A stretch of DNA of 64,000 nt from an uncultured Lachnospiraceae bacterium. GTDB lineage: Bacteria; Bacillota; Clostridia; Lachnospirales; Lachnospiraceae. The notes beneath the pieces were generated by a model. The model did not search any database. It was not told the origin of the DNA and saw only the letters and a program-made list of their open reading frames with translations. Location: positions 33,174-97,173 of the forward strand of contig CANPUE010000011.1 in the NCBI GenBank assembly GCA_947577185.1, given 5' to 3'. The position numbers were made by a program, and so were the translations under genes. How positions within the stretch are numbered: position 1 is the stretch's first letter; every line of letters begins with the position of its first letter. Below, piece after piece: positions 17,576-27,121 of the stretch.

Positions 17576-19888
17576 ATGGCGACAGAAGAAAAAAAAGAAG
17601 TTGTTTTTGATGATGGAAGAATTGAATCGATTGAAGAGTTTCAGAGTCCTGAGGCGCTGTATCAGGAGTTGATTGCGCGTGTGCGGAAATACCATCCTTC
17701 CGATGATATTTCTCTGATCGAGAAAGCATATCAGGAGGCCAGTGCGGCGCATAAGGATCAATTTCGCAAGTCAGGGGAACCGTATATCATACACCCGTTA
17801 TGTGTGGCGATCGTCCTTGCAGATCTGGAAATGGACAAAGAGACGATCGTAGCAGGGCTTTTGCATGATGTCGTGGAAGACACACCGATCACGGACGCGG
17901 AGGTTCAGGAAAGATTCGGTGCGGACGTTGCTCTTTTGGTGGACGGAGTCACGAAACTCGACAAACTGGAATTTCACGGGGAAAAGAGTAATGACAAGGA
18001 TGCGGAGAAACTGGAGCGGCAGGCGGAAAACCTGCGGAAGATGTTTCTGGCGATGGCGAGGGACATCCGTGTCATTATCATCAAACTTGCAGACAGACTG
18101 CATAATATGAGGACATTGCAGTACAGGAAACCGGAGAAACAGCAGGAGGTTGCCAGAGAAACGCTGGACATTTATTCACCGATTGCGCAGCGGCTCGGCA
18201 TTTCCAAGTTAAAGGTGGAACTGGATGATCTGTCACTCAAATATTTAGAACCGGAAGCCTATTATGAACTGGTGGATACGATTGCAGTCCGTAAGAGTGT
18301 CCGGGAGAAATATATCCAGTCGATCGTGGATGAAGTCAGCGAGCATATCAGTCATGCAGGAATCAAGGCGCAGATTGACGGGCGCATCAAGCATTTTTTC
18401 AGTATTTATAAAAAAATGAAAAACCAGAACAAGACAATCGATCAGATTTATGATCTGTTTGCGGTACGCATTATTGTCGATACGGTACAGGACTGCTATG
18501 CGGCGCTTGGAGTCATTCATGAAATGTACAAACCGATTCCGGGACGTTTCAAGGATTATATTTCCGTTCCAAAGGCCAACATGTATCAGTCGCTGCATAC
18601 AACGCTGATCGGTTCCGGCGGACAGCCGTTCGAGATACAGATCCGTACTTACGAGATGCATAAGGCGGCCGAATACGGAATTGCCGCGCATTGGAAATAT
18701 AAAGAAGCTTCTGACGGAAAAAAGGTGGAAACGCAGGAAGAAGAGAAGCTGGTATGGCTGCGGCAGATTCTGGAATGGCAGCAGACAGCGGAAGACAACA
18801 AGGAATTTATGAAGCTGTTAAAGAGCGATCTGAATCTTTTTTCCGACCATGTCTATTGTTTCACGCCCAATGGAGATGTCAGGAACCTTCCGGCAGGTTC
18901 CACACCGATCGACTTTGCGTACTGTATTCACAGCGCGGTCGGCAACAGGATGATCGGCGCGAGAGTAAACGGCAAGCTTGTGACGATCGATTACGAGATT
19001 AAAAACGGTGACCGCATTGAAATTATGACGTCCCAGAATTCCAAGGGGCCGAGCCGGGACTGGCTTAATATCGTAAAGAGCACACAGGCCAAAAATAAGA
19101 TCAATCAGTGGTTTAAACAGGAACTCAAAGAAGATAACATTATAAAGGGAAAGGAACTCATTTTAAATTACTGTAAGGCAAAATCCATCAATACGCAGGA
19201 TGTTCTGATGCCGCAGTATGAGGAAGCCATCATGAAGAAATATGGTTTCCGTGACTGGGATTCTGTACTGGCTGCAGTCGGACATGGCGGGCTCAAAGAG
19301 GGCCAGATCATCAACCGGATGCAGGAGATGTATGACAATGAACATAAAAAAGAGAGATCCGATGAGGACATTCTGGCTGAGGTAAAAGAGAATGCACAGT
19401 TTAACCGGATGCGCCCCGGAAAAAGTTCCAGCGGCATCGTGGTCAAGGGCATTCACGATGTGGCGGTCAGATTTTCCAAATGCTGTTCCCCGGTACCGGG
19501 AGATGAAATTGTCGGTTTTGTGACAAGAGGACGGGGGGTTTCCGTTCACCGGACGGATTGCATCAACATTTTGAATCTGCCGGAGATTGACCGCGTGCGG
19601 CTGATCGATGCGGAATGGCAGCAGACGGTGGAAGAAAACGGGGATGAGAAATATCTTGCAGAGATCAGCGTTTATGCCAATAACCGAAATGGTCTGTTAG
19701 CCGATATTTCAAAAGCGCTGACAGAACGCAATATTGACATTCTGAGTCTGAATACAAAGGTCAACAAGAAAGAGACCGCGACCATGTCGATCAGTTTCGA
19801 GATCAGGAGCAGAGACGAACTCAACCGCATTATCGATAAGATCAGGATGATAGACAGCGTTATTGATATCGAAAGGACAACAGGCTGA
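17576..19888 (+). CDS. rel: Bifunctional (p)ppGpp synthetase/hydrolase RelA/SpoT
   Basis: A 770-residue stringent-response enzyme that makes and degrades (p)ppGpp. In order: an HD hydrolase domain (VAGLLHDVVEDTPI and the DRLHNMRTL motif), the synthetase domain (GRFKDYISVPKANMYQSLH), a TGS domain (VYCFTPNGDVRNLPAGST), a zinc/helical linker with CCSPVPGD, and a C-terminal ACT domain (NRNGLLADISKAL). Both catalytic halves look intact. I prefer ATG 17576, preceded by GGTGAT, but a GTG at 17555 and an ATG at 17570 are in frame. Followed by an MBL-fold gene. Confidence 0.95.
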   Translation: MATEEKKEVVFDDGRIESIEEFQSPEALYQELIARVRKYHPSDDISLIEKAYQEASAAHKDQFRKSGEPYIIHPLCVAIVLADLEMDKETIVAGLLHDVVEDTPITDAEVQERFGADVALLVDGVTKLDKLEFHGEKSNDKDAEKLERQAENLRKMFLAMARDIRVIIIKLADRLHNMRTLQYRKPEKQQEVARETLDIYSPIAQRLGISKLKVELDDLSLKYLEPEAYYELVDTIAVRKSVREKYIQSIVDEVSEHISHAGIKAQIDGRIKHFFSIYKKMKNQNKTIDQIYDLFAVRIIVDTVQDCYAALGVIHEMYKPIPGRFKDYISVPKANMYQSLHTTLIGSGGQPFEIQIRTYEMHKAAEYGIAAHWKYKEASDGKKVETQEEEKLVWLRQILEWQQTAEDNKEFMKLLKSDLNLFSDHVYCFTPNGDVRNLPAGSTPIDFAYCIHSAVGNRMIGARVNGKLVTIDYEIKNGDRIEIMTSQNSKGPSRDWLNIVKSTQAKNKINQWFKQELKEDNIIKGKELILNYCKAKSINTQDVLMPQYEEAIMKKYGFRDWDSVLAAVGHGGLKEGQIINRMQEMYDNEHKKERSDEDILAEVKENAQFNRMRPGKSSSGIVVKGIHDVAVRFSKCCSPVPGDEIVGFVTRGRGVSVHRTDCINILNLPEIDRVRLIDAEWQQTVEENGDEKYLAEISVYANNRNGLLADISKALTERNIDILSLNTKVNKKETATMSISFEIRSRDELNRIIDKIRMIDSVIDIERTTG

Positions 19889-19961
19889 TCGTTACGGGAG
19901 TAAGATCAGAATTCGGCCGGATCTGCGTTTGAGCCGGTGAAAGCAGAAAGTGAGGACACGT

Positions 19962-20591
19962 ATGTCAGATTTGAAAATCGGGAGGTTGATGCTGGGCATC
20001 TGCCAGACAAACTGTTATTTTGTATACAAAGAGGGGACAAAGGATGTCATTTTCTTTGATCCGGCCGATAAGGGCGACTATATTTACGAGACGTTACAAA
20101 TCAAGGGCTTCCGGGTAGCGGGCATTTTGCTGACGCACGGCCACTTTGACCATATCTGGGGGACGAATAAGCTGCGTGAACTTTCCGGGGCGCCGATCTA
20201 CGCTTATGAAAAGGAAAAAGAACTGTGTGAGGATGCCGTCACGAATGTTTCTGATCAGGTTGGCAGGCCTTATACGGTGATACCCGACAGATATTTAAAA
20301 GACGGGGAAGAGATCACGATCGCGGATATGACCTGTAAGCTGATTGCAACGCCGGGGCATACGGTTGGGAGCTGCTGCTATTATTTTGAGGAGGACGGCA
20401 TACTGATCAGCGGGGACACGCTGTTTCAGGAATCTGTGGGCAGAACGGACCTGCCTACAGGCAGCATGAGCGAAATCGTGCGTTCGATCAGGGAACGGCT
20501 GTTTGTTCTGCCGGATACCGTAAGAGTATATCCCGGACATGGTGAAACAACGGATATCGGGCATGAGAAAAAGTACAATCCGTTTTGTTAA
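19962..20591 (+). CDS. MBL-fold metallohydrolase (glyoxalase II-like)
   Basis: A 209-residue metallo-beta-lactamase-fold hydrolase. Metal ligands are THGHFDH, the histidine of TPGHTVGS, the aspartate of SGDTLF and the histidine of YPGHGETT, matching the hydroxyacylglutathione hydrolase subgroup. It probably cleaves a thioester or similar substrate. ATG 19962 follows TGAGGA; the frame is open a little further upstream. It lies 73 bp after rel and ends at its own terminator, so the two are probably co-transcribed. Confidence 0.9.
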   Translation: MSDLKIGRLMLGICQTNCYFVYKEGTKDVIFFDPADKGDYIYETLQIKGFRVAGILLTHGHFDHIWGTNKLRELSGAPIYAYEKEKELCEDAVTNVSDQVGRPYTVIPDRYLKDGEEITIADMTCKLIATPGHTVGSCCYYFEEDGILISGDTLFQESVGRTDLPTGSMSEIVRSIRERLFVLPDTVRVYPGHGETTDIGHEKKYNPFC

Positions 20592-20619
20592 GCGTTTTGT
20601 CAGGATAAAAAAATGTTTT

Positions 20620-20658
20620 GCAGGCGGTTGGGAGGAGCCTTCCAATCGCCTGCTTTTT
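20620..20658 (+). terminator. Terminator after the rel/MBL pair
   Basis: GCAGGCG (20620-20626) with the adjoining TTGG pairs with CCAA and CGCCTGC (to 20653), followed by TTTTT. Confidence 0.85.
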
Positions 20659-20714
20659 AGAAAAATGACTGTAGATCAGAAAAGGCCGGCACAGGAGAGG
20701 GAAAAGGGCAGGAA

Positions 20715-21509
20715 ATGAAAATGGAGACGGAAGTGGAAAGGGAAAGCGGATTACAGGCGGAATCAGACGGAAAATCAGACAGCAGTAACCAGGTAAGGGG
20801 CTTAAACAGGGATGTGATCAAGTACATAGCAATGGTTACGATGTTACTCAACCACATTGCACATACTTTACTGCCCCACGGTACGGCATTACAGTTTATT
20901 TTTGAATTTGCGGGCTATTTTACTGCGCCCACGATGTGTTATTTTCTGGTGGAAGGGTATGAATACACGCGTTCCAAGAAAAAATATGGACAACGACTGC
21001 TGGTGTTTGCAGTGATTTCACAGTTTGCGTTTTCTTATGCGTTTTCCTTTGGAGCGCTAAATATGATCTACACGCTTTTTATCTGTTTTCTGATTCTGGT
21101 CGTGAAGGAAAAGATGAAAGAGGGTGGGTTAAAGACACTTGTCACGGTCTTGCTCGTTCTGGTGACGGCCGTTGGTGACTGGCCGTTCATGGCAGCGATC
21201 TATACACTCCTGTTTGCCAGTCATAAGGGATCAAAAACAGGGATGGTACGTTCCTATGCGGCAGCCTATCTGATCTTTGTGTTGTTCAATCTGCCGCAGT
21301 ATATGGTATCGCCTCTGTATTCTACCGTGGAGGCAGTGCTTCTCGGTCTTTTATCGGGGATCGCGGTGCTCATCTCCGGTGTAGTCGTCCTGTTTTTGTA
21401 TAACGGAAAGCGGGCCGGACATGGCAGAACGTTTTCCAAATGGTTTTTCTATCTGTTTTATCCGGGACATTTGTTTGCGATCGGGCTGATCGAACGTTTT
21501 TTGATGTGA
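20715..21509 (+). CDS. TraX-family membrane protein
   Basis: A 264-residue polytopic membrane protein with the TraX-type core: GLNRDVIKYIAMVTMLLNH at the first helix and about eight hydrophobic segments, ending in an FYLFYPGHLFAIG motif. TraX of the F plasmid N-acetylates pilin, but chromosomal homologues are widespread in clostridia with unknown acetylated targets. The first 30 residues are charged and probably cytoplasmic. It is followed after 35 bp by the VWA gene, so they may share a transcript, though no functional link is evident. Confidence 0.85.
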   Translation: MKMETEVERESGLQAESDGKSDSSNQVRGLNRDVIKYIAMVTMLLNHIAHTLLPHGTALQFIFEFAGYFTAPTMCYFLVEGYEYTRSKKKYGQRLLVFAVISQFAFSYAFSFGALNMIYTLFICFLILVVKEKMKEGGLKTLVTVLLVLVTAVGDWPFMAAIYTLLFASHKGSKTGMVRSYAAAYLIFVLFNLPQYMVSPLYSTVEAVLLGLLSGIAVLISGVVVLFLYNGKRAGHGRTFSKWFFYLFYPGHLFAIGLIERFLM

Positions 21510-21544
21510 GAACGTGATTGAGAAAAAACGGAAGGAGTATCTGT

Positions 21545-22831
21545 ATGTCACAGTCGGTATCATCGCTTGCAAAAGAAGTGATCCGTCTGGCGCATGACGG
21601 AATTTTGATGAATATGCGCTTTCTGGACGTTGCATTGTCCAAATTGCGGCTGGAAGAAAAAGAGCAGATGGGAGCATTTGTTTTTGACGGAGCCGTACTG
21701 TTTTACGATCCGCGCCTGCTGCTTGCCAGGTATCGGGCAGAGCCTCATTTTATGGTCAGGCTCTATCTGCATGTGCTGCTGCACTGTATTTTTTACCACG
21801 GGTTCCAGACAGATAAACTGGAGCGGGAATACTGGGATCTGGCAACCGATATCGCGGTGGAGAACACGATTCTGGAGATGCACTTTCATCTGGCACAGCT
21901 GCAGTCAGACATGTTGCTGCAGGGCAGGATGGACCTTTTGAAAAAGCAGGCCGGAGGCCTGACCGCGGAAAAGATCTACAGACATTTCCGGATTGAGCCG
22001 CCCTCATCGAAAGCGGTGAAAGAGTGGCGCGCACTCTGTCATTATGATGAGCATCTTTACTGGGATAAAAAAGAGGAACTTACGCTTTCCGGGGAGGAAT
22101 GGAGAAAGGTAAGTGAACGCATCAGGGCGGATTTAAAAAGCTTTTCCAGAGACAGGAATCCGTCTGAGAGCATGGAGGAAAATCTGCGGGAGGCTGTGCG
22201 GGAGAAATATGACTATACGGATTTTTTGCGCCGCTTTATGGTGATGGGGGAGACGATACAGGTAAATGATGACGAATTCGATTATATTTATTATACGTAC
22301 GGACTGTCCCATTACGGCAACATGCCGTTGGTGGAACCGCTTGAATACAAAGACGCCAACAAGATCAGGGATTTTGTGATCGCGCTCGATACCTCCGCTT
22401 CCTGCAGGGGAGAGGTGGTACAGGCTTTTTTGAAAAAGACTTATCAGATCATGCAGCAGAGGGAGAATTTTTTCCGCAAGATCAACGTGCACATCATTCA
22501 GTGTGATCATGAGGTGCGCAGTGACACTGTGATCACCTGTGAGGAAGATTTTGACCGTTTCATGAAAACCGGGAAGCTCACGGGGTTCGGGTCCACGGAT
22601 TTCAGGCCGGTTTTTGCCTATGTGGAGAATCTGCAGCGGGAAGGTGCGTTTGAAAACCTCAAAGGGCTGCTTTATTTTACGGACGGCTATGGGATCTATC
22701 CGGAGCAGATGCCGGATTATGATACCGCATTTATTTTTCTGGGAGAGGACGGGGAAGCGCCGGCGGTGCCGCCGTGGGCGATCCGGATCATACTGCCGGA
22801 GGAAGAACCGTCTGCGGAGCGCTTTTCATGA
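21545..22831 (+). CDS. VWA-like/putative metallopeptidase-domain protein (DUF2201 type)
   Basis: A 428-residue cytoplasmic protein. The first part has a metallopeptidase-like helix (LYLHVLLHCIFYHGF), where the usual HExxH is altered to HCIFYH. The C-terminal part is a von Willebrand A-like fold with a MIDAS-type motif (ALDTSASCRGE) and TDGYGIYPEQMP. The start at 21545 has GGAAGGAG upstream. It is paired with the MoxR ATPase at 22865; such VWA/MoxR pairs act as chaperones that insert metals or remodel complexes. The client here is unknown. Confidence 0.8.
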   Translation: MSQSVSSLAKEVIRLAHDGILMNMRFLDVALSKLRLEEKEQMGAFVFDGAVLFYDPRLLLARYRAEPHFMVRLYLHVLLHCIFYHGFQTDKLEREYWDLATDIAVENTILEMHFHLAQLQSDMLLQGRMDLLKKQAGGLTAEKIYRHFRIEPPSSKAVKEWRALCHYDEHLYWDKKEELTLSGEEWRKVSERIRADLKSFSRDRNPSESMEENLREAVREKYDYTDFLRRFMVMGETIQVNDDEFDYIYYTYGLSHYGNMPLVEPLEYKDANKIRDFVIALDTSASCRGEVVQAFLKKTYQIMQQRENFFRKINVHIIQCDHEVRSDTVITCEEDFDRFMKTGKLTGFGSTDFRPVFAYVENLQREGAFENLKGLLYFTDGYGIYPEQMPDYDTAFIFLGEDGEAPAVPPWAIRIILPEEEPSAERFS

Positions 22832-22864
22832 GGGAAGCGGAATGGGAAAGGAATGTAAATCAGG

Positions 22865-24409
22865 ATGAACATTAAACAGGCAAAGGAATATATCAAAGAT
22901 TCTGTCAAATTGTATTTAAAGAAAGATGAAGAAGGGGAGTACCGGATCCCGGTGGTCAGACAGCGGCCGGTGTTTCTGCTTGGCGCGCCTGGAATCGGAA
23001 AGACTGCCATTATGGAACAGATTGCACAGGAACTGGGCATTGCGCTTGTATCTTACTCGATGACACATCATACGAGACAGTCGGCGCTGGGGCTTCCATT
23101 TATCGCGCACAGGGAATACGAAGGGCGCTCCTATGACGTGTCGGAATATACGATGAGCGAGATCATCGCGTCCATCTATGATGTCATGCGGGAGAGCGGT
23201 ATCCGGGAGGGGATTCTTTTTCTGGATGAGATCAATTGTGTGTCGGAGACGTTAGCGCCGTCCATGCTGCAGTTTTTGCAGTACAAAGTGTTTGGCCGCC
23301 ATAAAGTGCCGGAAGGGTGGGTGATCGTGACGGCAGGCAATCCGCCCGAATATAATAAGTCGGTGCGGGAATTTGATATCGTCACGCTCGACCGGATGAA
23401 GATTCTGGAGGTGGAGGCGGACTATGCGGTCTGGAAAGAATATGCCAGAGACAAAAATCTGCATACCGCGGTCTTAAATTATCTGGATCTGAAAAAGGAA
23501 GATTTTTATCAGGTGGAGACGACGGTCCGCGGTAAGAATTATATTACCGCGAGAGGATGGGAGGATCTGTCTACGGTGATATCGCTCTATGAAGAAGAGG
23601 GGATGCCCATAGAGGAATCCCTTGTAGAGCAGTATATCAGGAATCCGAGGGTGGTTAGAGAGTTTGGCGCTTATTATGATCTGTATCGGAAATATAAAAA
23701 AGATTATCGCATCGAGGACATTCTGTCGGGACATGTGCCGGCACAGACTGCGGAGAAGGCGAGGAAGGCAGATTTTGACGAGAGACTTTCCCTGATGGGA
23801 ATGCTGCTTGATTATGTACAGCACGATATCCGGGAGAATATGGAACGGTATGACTATATCACGAATTTGCTCGTGCATATGAAGGCGCTCAAAGGCAGTG
23901 CGGAGAGCGGCGGAAAGGAAGCTGTACGGGCGCTTTTGGAGAAACAGATCCAGGGCAGGCAAAAAGGCATGGAAGCGCTGCAGAAGGCAGGCTCTTTGTC
24001 CGACAGGGAAAAGAGAAAGTACCGGCGTGTCATCCGTTTCCTGTCGGACTGTGAAAAGGCGCTGCGGCTGGCGGATACGGAGCAGACAGACGGCCAGGCA
24101 GCCATGCAGCTTTTGAAAGAGCGCTATGATGCGGAAACTGTTTCCTACAAAAAAGAGACGGAACAGACCGGGCATAAGCTGCATTACCTGTTTGCCTTTG
24201 TGGAGGAGACGTTTGGTTCCGGCAACGAAATGCTGGTGCTTTTGACGGAATGTACGGTGAATCAGGACAGCGCGAAGTTTATCAGTCTGTATGGCAGTGA
24301 GGACTATATAAAACACAATGAAGAAATGATGGTGTCTGAGCGCGGAGATGTACTGATGCGGGAGATTGAGAAACTGGAAATGTTGGAAAATGAGAAACCG
24401 GAAATCTGA
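22865..24409 (+). CDS. MoxR-type AAA ATPase
   Basis: A 514-residue AAA+ protein. Walker A is GAPGIGKTA, Walker B is GILFLDEINC and sensor 1 is VTAGNPPEYN, all in the first 170 residues. The remaining 300 residues are helical, with coiled-coil character (RKADFDERLSLMGML and LEKQIQGRQKGMEALQ), and are longer than in minimal MoxR proteins. It starts 34 bp after the VWA gene, supporting an ATPase/VWA chaperone pair. The next gene downstream is a response regulator, separated by 61 bp. Confidence 0.85.
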   Translation: MNIKQAKEYIKDSVKLYLKKDEEGEYRIPVVRQRPVFLLGAPGIGKTAIMEQIAQELGIALVSYSMTHHTRQSALGLPFIAHREYEGRSYDVSEYTMSEIIASIYDVMRESGIREGILFLDEINCVSETLAPSMLQFLQYKVFGRHKVPEGWVIVTAGNPPEYNKSVREFDIVTLDRMKILEVEADYAVWKEYARDKNLHTAVLNYLDLKKEDFYQVETTVRGKNYITARGWEDLSTVISLYEEEGMPIEESLVEQYIRNPRVVREFGAYYDLYRKYKKDYRIEDILSGHVPAQTAEKARKADFDERLSLMGMLLDYVQHDIRENMERYDYITNLLVHMKALKGSAESGGKEAVRALLEKQIQGRQKGMEALQKAGSLSDREKRKYRRVIRFLSDCEKALRLADTEQTDGQAAMQLLKERYDAETVSYKKETEQTGHKLHYLFAFVEETFGSGNEMLVLLTECTVNQDSAKFISLYGSEDYIKHNEEMMVSERGDVLMREIEKLEMLENEKPEI

Positions 24410-24470
24410 AACCGGCAGGAATTAGGAAGCCGGAATAAAAATGCAGTCTCCTGCGGGCTGAGAGGAAGGC

Positions 24471-25157
24471 ATGGTGGGCAGTATGGCCTGTAAAATTGTG
24501 ATCATTGAGGATGAAGCAATCATCCGGAGAGAATTAAAACTTCTTTTGGAAAACGCCCTGTATGAGGTGTTTTCTCTCGAAGACTTTCACGACGCGGCCG
24601 CACAGACGGTCAGTTTCATGCCGGATCTGGTGCTTTTGGATGTCAACCTTCCCGATTGCAGCGGTTTTGATGTGTGCACACAGATCAGGGAACGATCCCG
24701 GGTGCCTGTAATCTTTCTGACCAGCCGTACAGATGCCATGGATGAGCTGACGGGGATGTTGAAGGGCGGGGACGACTACATTACAAAGCCTTATCAGCCG
24801 TCGATCCTTCTGGCGCGGATCGCGGCGGTGTTAAAAAGGACAAAGGGCAATGCGTTCGGGGAGACACTGCAGTTTTCTCATAATGGCGTGGAGCTGGATC
24901 TCTCCCGCTGCAGCCTGCGAGTGGGAGACAAAAGCGCGGAGCTGACCAAAAATGAGATGAAGATCCTGCATCGGCTGTTCCGGCAGCCGGGGCAGTATGT
25001 GTCCCGCATGGAACTGATCGAGTATCTGTGGGAAAACCAGATTTTCATTGACGATAATACATTGAGCGTTCATGTGACGAGAATCCGGGAGAAATTAAGG
25101 CAGATGGGCGTCACCGATTTTATCGGGACGAAAAGGGGAGTCGGATACAGGATATGA
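24471..25157 (+). CDS. OmpR-family response regulator (BceR-like)
   Basis: A 228-residue receiver plus winged-helix protein. The phospho-acceptor is D57 in LVLLDVNLPDC; the acidic pocket is IEDEAI and the conserved lysine is in DDYITKPYQ. The DNA-binding half ends with DDNTLSVHVTRIREKL. An in-frame ATG at 24483 (MACKIVIIEDE) is an alternative start. It overlaps the kinase by 4 bp and belongs to a regulator-kinase-ATPase-permease module of the bacitracin-sensing type. Confidence 0.92.
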   Translation: MVGSMACKIVIIEDEAIIRRELKLLLENALYEVFSLEDFHDAAAQTVSFMPDLVLLDVNLPDCSGFDVCTQIRERSRVPVIFLTSRTDAMDELTGMLKGGDDYITKPYQPSILLARIAAVLKRTKGNAFGETLQFSHNGVELDLSRCSLRVGDKSAELTKNEMKILHRLFRQPGQYVSRMELIEYLWENQIFIDDNTLSVHVTRIREKLRQMGVTDFIGTKRGVGYRI

Positions 25158-26182
25158 GACCGGGACTTTTTTTGAAGGACAGATTTCTGCTGCTCTTACT
25201 ACATGTCGTGTGTATGGGGCTTTTGTCGGCATTCCTTGGCCTGACAGGATATGAGGAAGAAAAGGTGCTTCTGATCCTGTGTGCATGGCTGTTGATCCTG
25301 ACTGCCTGGCTGACAGTCACCTATTTGCAGCGCAAAAAATATTTTGACGAGACCGCGCAGATCCTTGAGAAGATGGAGCAGAAATACCTTCTGGGTGAAC
25401 TGCTGCCGGTTTCTTTCCGGCTGGAGGATAGGCTGTACCGGCAGATGCTGCGTCGTTCCAACAAGTCTGTGATCGAGCGTATCCGGCAGCTGGAAGAGGA
25501 AAAGCGGGAGTATAAAGAATTTATCGAGAGCTGGGTACATGAGATCAAAGCACCCATCACAGGGGTGACGCTTCTGTGCGAAAACGGGCGCAGAGCCGGG
25601 AATCCGGTGCCGGCGGGAGAAATTCTGCGTGATGTCAGTCTGGAAAATCAAAAGATTGAGAACCTCGTGGAGCAGGTGCTCTATTACGCCCGCATGGAAA
25701 AGGTGTATCAGGATTTTTTCATCCGGGAAACGGATCTGCAGGAAATTGCGAAAGAGGTTTTTGGAAAGAACCGCCTTCTGCTGATCGGAAGGCAGGTCAG
25801 GGCGGAGGTATCGTGTCAGCACAGAGTCTACACGGACGGTAAGTGGATCGCCTTTATCCTGAATCAGATGGTGTTAAACAGCATCAAATACTGTGCAGAC
25901 CGTCCGGTATTTCGGATTTTCACACAGCCGTATGAAAAAGGGGTTTTCCTTATTTTTGAGGATAACGGGACGGGAATACCGCCTGAGGATCTGCCCCGTA
26001 TTTTTGAAAAAGGATTTACGGGAAGCAATGGACGGGCCAGACAGGGGGCCACCGGGATGGGGCTTTATCTTAGCCGCAGACTCTGCGAAAAGCTTGATGT
26101 GAGGATTTTTGCGGAATCGGTTCCGGGAGCGGGAACAAGGATGATTCTCGAATTTCCGGTGAGCAGTTATAGGAGTGAATGA
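25154..26182 (+). CDS. Intramembrane-sensing histidine kinase (BceS-like)
   Basis: A 342-residue kinase with two membrane spans (about 11-30 and 37-57) separated by only a few residues, so it has no extracellular sensor domain. Phospho-acceptor H129 lies in ESWVHEIKAPITG. The ATPase part has the N box FILNQMVLNSIKY, G1 EDNGTGIP and G2 GATGMGLYLSRR. Kinases of this type get their signal from the paired BceAB transporter by flux sensing. Coupled to the regulator by overlap. Confidence 0.93.
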   Translation: MRPGLFLKDRFLLLLLHVVCMGLLSAFLGLTGYEEEKVLLILCAWLLILTAWLTVTYLQRKKYFDETAQILEKMEQKYLLGELLPVSFRLEDRLYRQMLRRSNKSVIERIRQLEEEKREYKEFIESWVHEIKAPITGVTLLCENGRRAGNPVPAGEILRDVSLENQKIENLVEQVLYYARMEKVYQDFFIRETDLQEIAKEVFGKNRLLLIGRQVRAEVSCQHRVYTDGKWIAFILNQMVLNSIKYCADRPVFRIFTQPYEKGVFLIFEDNGTGIPPEDLPRIFEKGFTGSNGRARQGATGMGLYLSRRLCEKLDVRIFAESVPGAGTRMILEFPVSSYRSE

Positions 26183-26183
26183 T

Positions 26184-26225
26184 AAATTACAGTTATCTTA
26201 AAAAAATGTAAGATTACTGTAATTT
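26184..26225 (+). promoter_or_regulatory. 17-bp inverted repeat ahead of the BceAB-like operon (candidate regulator box)
   Basis: AAATTACAGTTATCTTA (26184-26200) and TAAGATTACTGTAATTT (26209-26225) are inverted copies with one mismatch. Downstream lies a -10-like TAAGAT (26255-26260) without a good -35, the layout of a response-regulator-activated promoter. TTACA/TGTAA half-sites resemble BceR boxes. It could also form an RNA stem after the kinase gene. Confidence 0.65.
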
Positions 26226-26353
26226 ATTTTTATACCACAAAGGATTCTGTCTGCTAAGATAAAAGGAGCACGGTGCGAATATAGTGCCTGATACATAGCG
26301 GATTTTGGTCCGCATAGGAATGTCGCGGGCGAAGAGAAAGGTGTGGTATTGAT

Positions 26354-27121
26354 ATGACAGATTATCTGAGAGTGGATGAGATCGAAAAATATTACGGAAA
26401 CGGGGCAAATGTGACAAAGGCGATAGACAGGGTCAGCTTCCGGGTGGAGAAAGGGGAATTTGTAGGAGTGATGGGCGCGTCCGGTTCCGGGAAGACTACC
26501 CTGCTTAACCTGTTGGCGACCATCGACCAGGTTACGGCCGGACATATTTACTATGAAGCGACGGACATTACGGAACTCTCCGAGGAGGCGCTTTCGGAAT
26601 TCCGCAAAGCCAATCTGGGATTTGTCTTCCAGGAGTACAATCTGTTAGATACGCTGACGATTGAAGAAAACATTCTGTTAGCGCTTACGCTGCAGGGAGG
26701 CTCGAAAAAAGAGATGGAAGAAGAATGCGCCAGAATGATCGGGCTTCTCGGACTGCAGGAGATCCGGGATAAATTTCCCTATCAGGTATCCGGAGGACAA
26801 AAGCAGCGGTGCGCCTGTGCCAGAGCGCTTGTACACAATCCGGTGCTCCTTTTGGCGGACGAACCGACCGGCGCGCTGGATTCGCGTTCCGCGCAGACGC
26901 TTCTGGAGACTTTTACAAGTCTGAATCATTCTATGGGAGCGACGATCCTGATGGTTACCCATGACGCGTTTTCCGCCAGTTACTGCAGCCGCATTCTGTT
27001 TTTAAAGGACGGGAAGATTTTCTATGAACTGATCCGGGGGGAAAAGGGACGGGGACAGTTTTTGCAGGAAATTTTAGATGTGCTTTCTCTGACAGGAGGT
27101 GAACATTCCGATGCTTACTAA
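26354..27121 (+). CDS. ABC transporter ATPase, BceA-like
   Basis: A 255-residue ATPase with Walker A GASGSGKT (residues 41-48), signature VSGGQKQR and Walker B LLADEPTGALD. The C-terminal extension after the H-loop (MVTHDAFSASYCSRILFL) is typical of BceA-type proteins. Its last 11 bases overlap the permease gene, whose ribosome binding site AGGAGGTGA is embedded in the ATPase coding end. Expected to power removal of peptide antibiotics from their cell-wall lipid targets. Confidence 0.93.
   Translation: MTDYLRVDEIEKYYGNGANVTKAIDRVSFRVEKGEFVGVMGASGSGKTTLLNLLATIDQVTAGHIYYEATDITELSEEALSEFRKANLGFVFQEYNLLDTLTIEENILLALTLQGGSKKEMEEECARMIGLLGLQEIRDKFPYQVSGGQKQRCACARALVHNPVLLLADEPTGALDSRSAQTLLETFTSLNHSMGATILMVTHDAFSASYCSRILFLKDGKIFYELIRGEKGRGQFLQEILDVLSLTGGEHSDAY

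Noticed and set aside
20715..21509. TraX-like gene as evidence of a conjugative element
   Set aside because: No relaxase, coupling protein or type IV secretion gene is nearby; chromosomal TraX homologues are common in clostridia.
23474..24316. Long open frame on the minus strand opposite the MoxR gene, and similar ones opposite 12175-12963 and 27582-28583
   Set aside because: They mirror strongly coding genes in GC-richer codon-biased sequence, lack ribosome binding sites and have no recognisable protein features.
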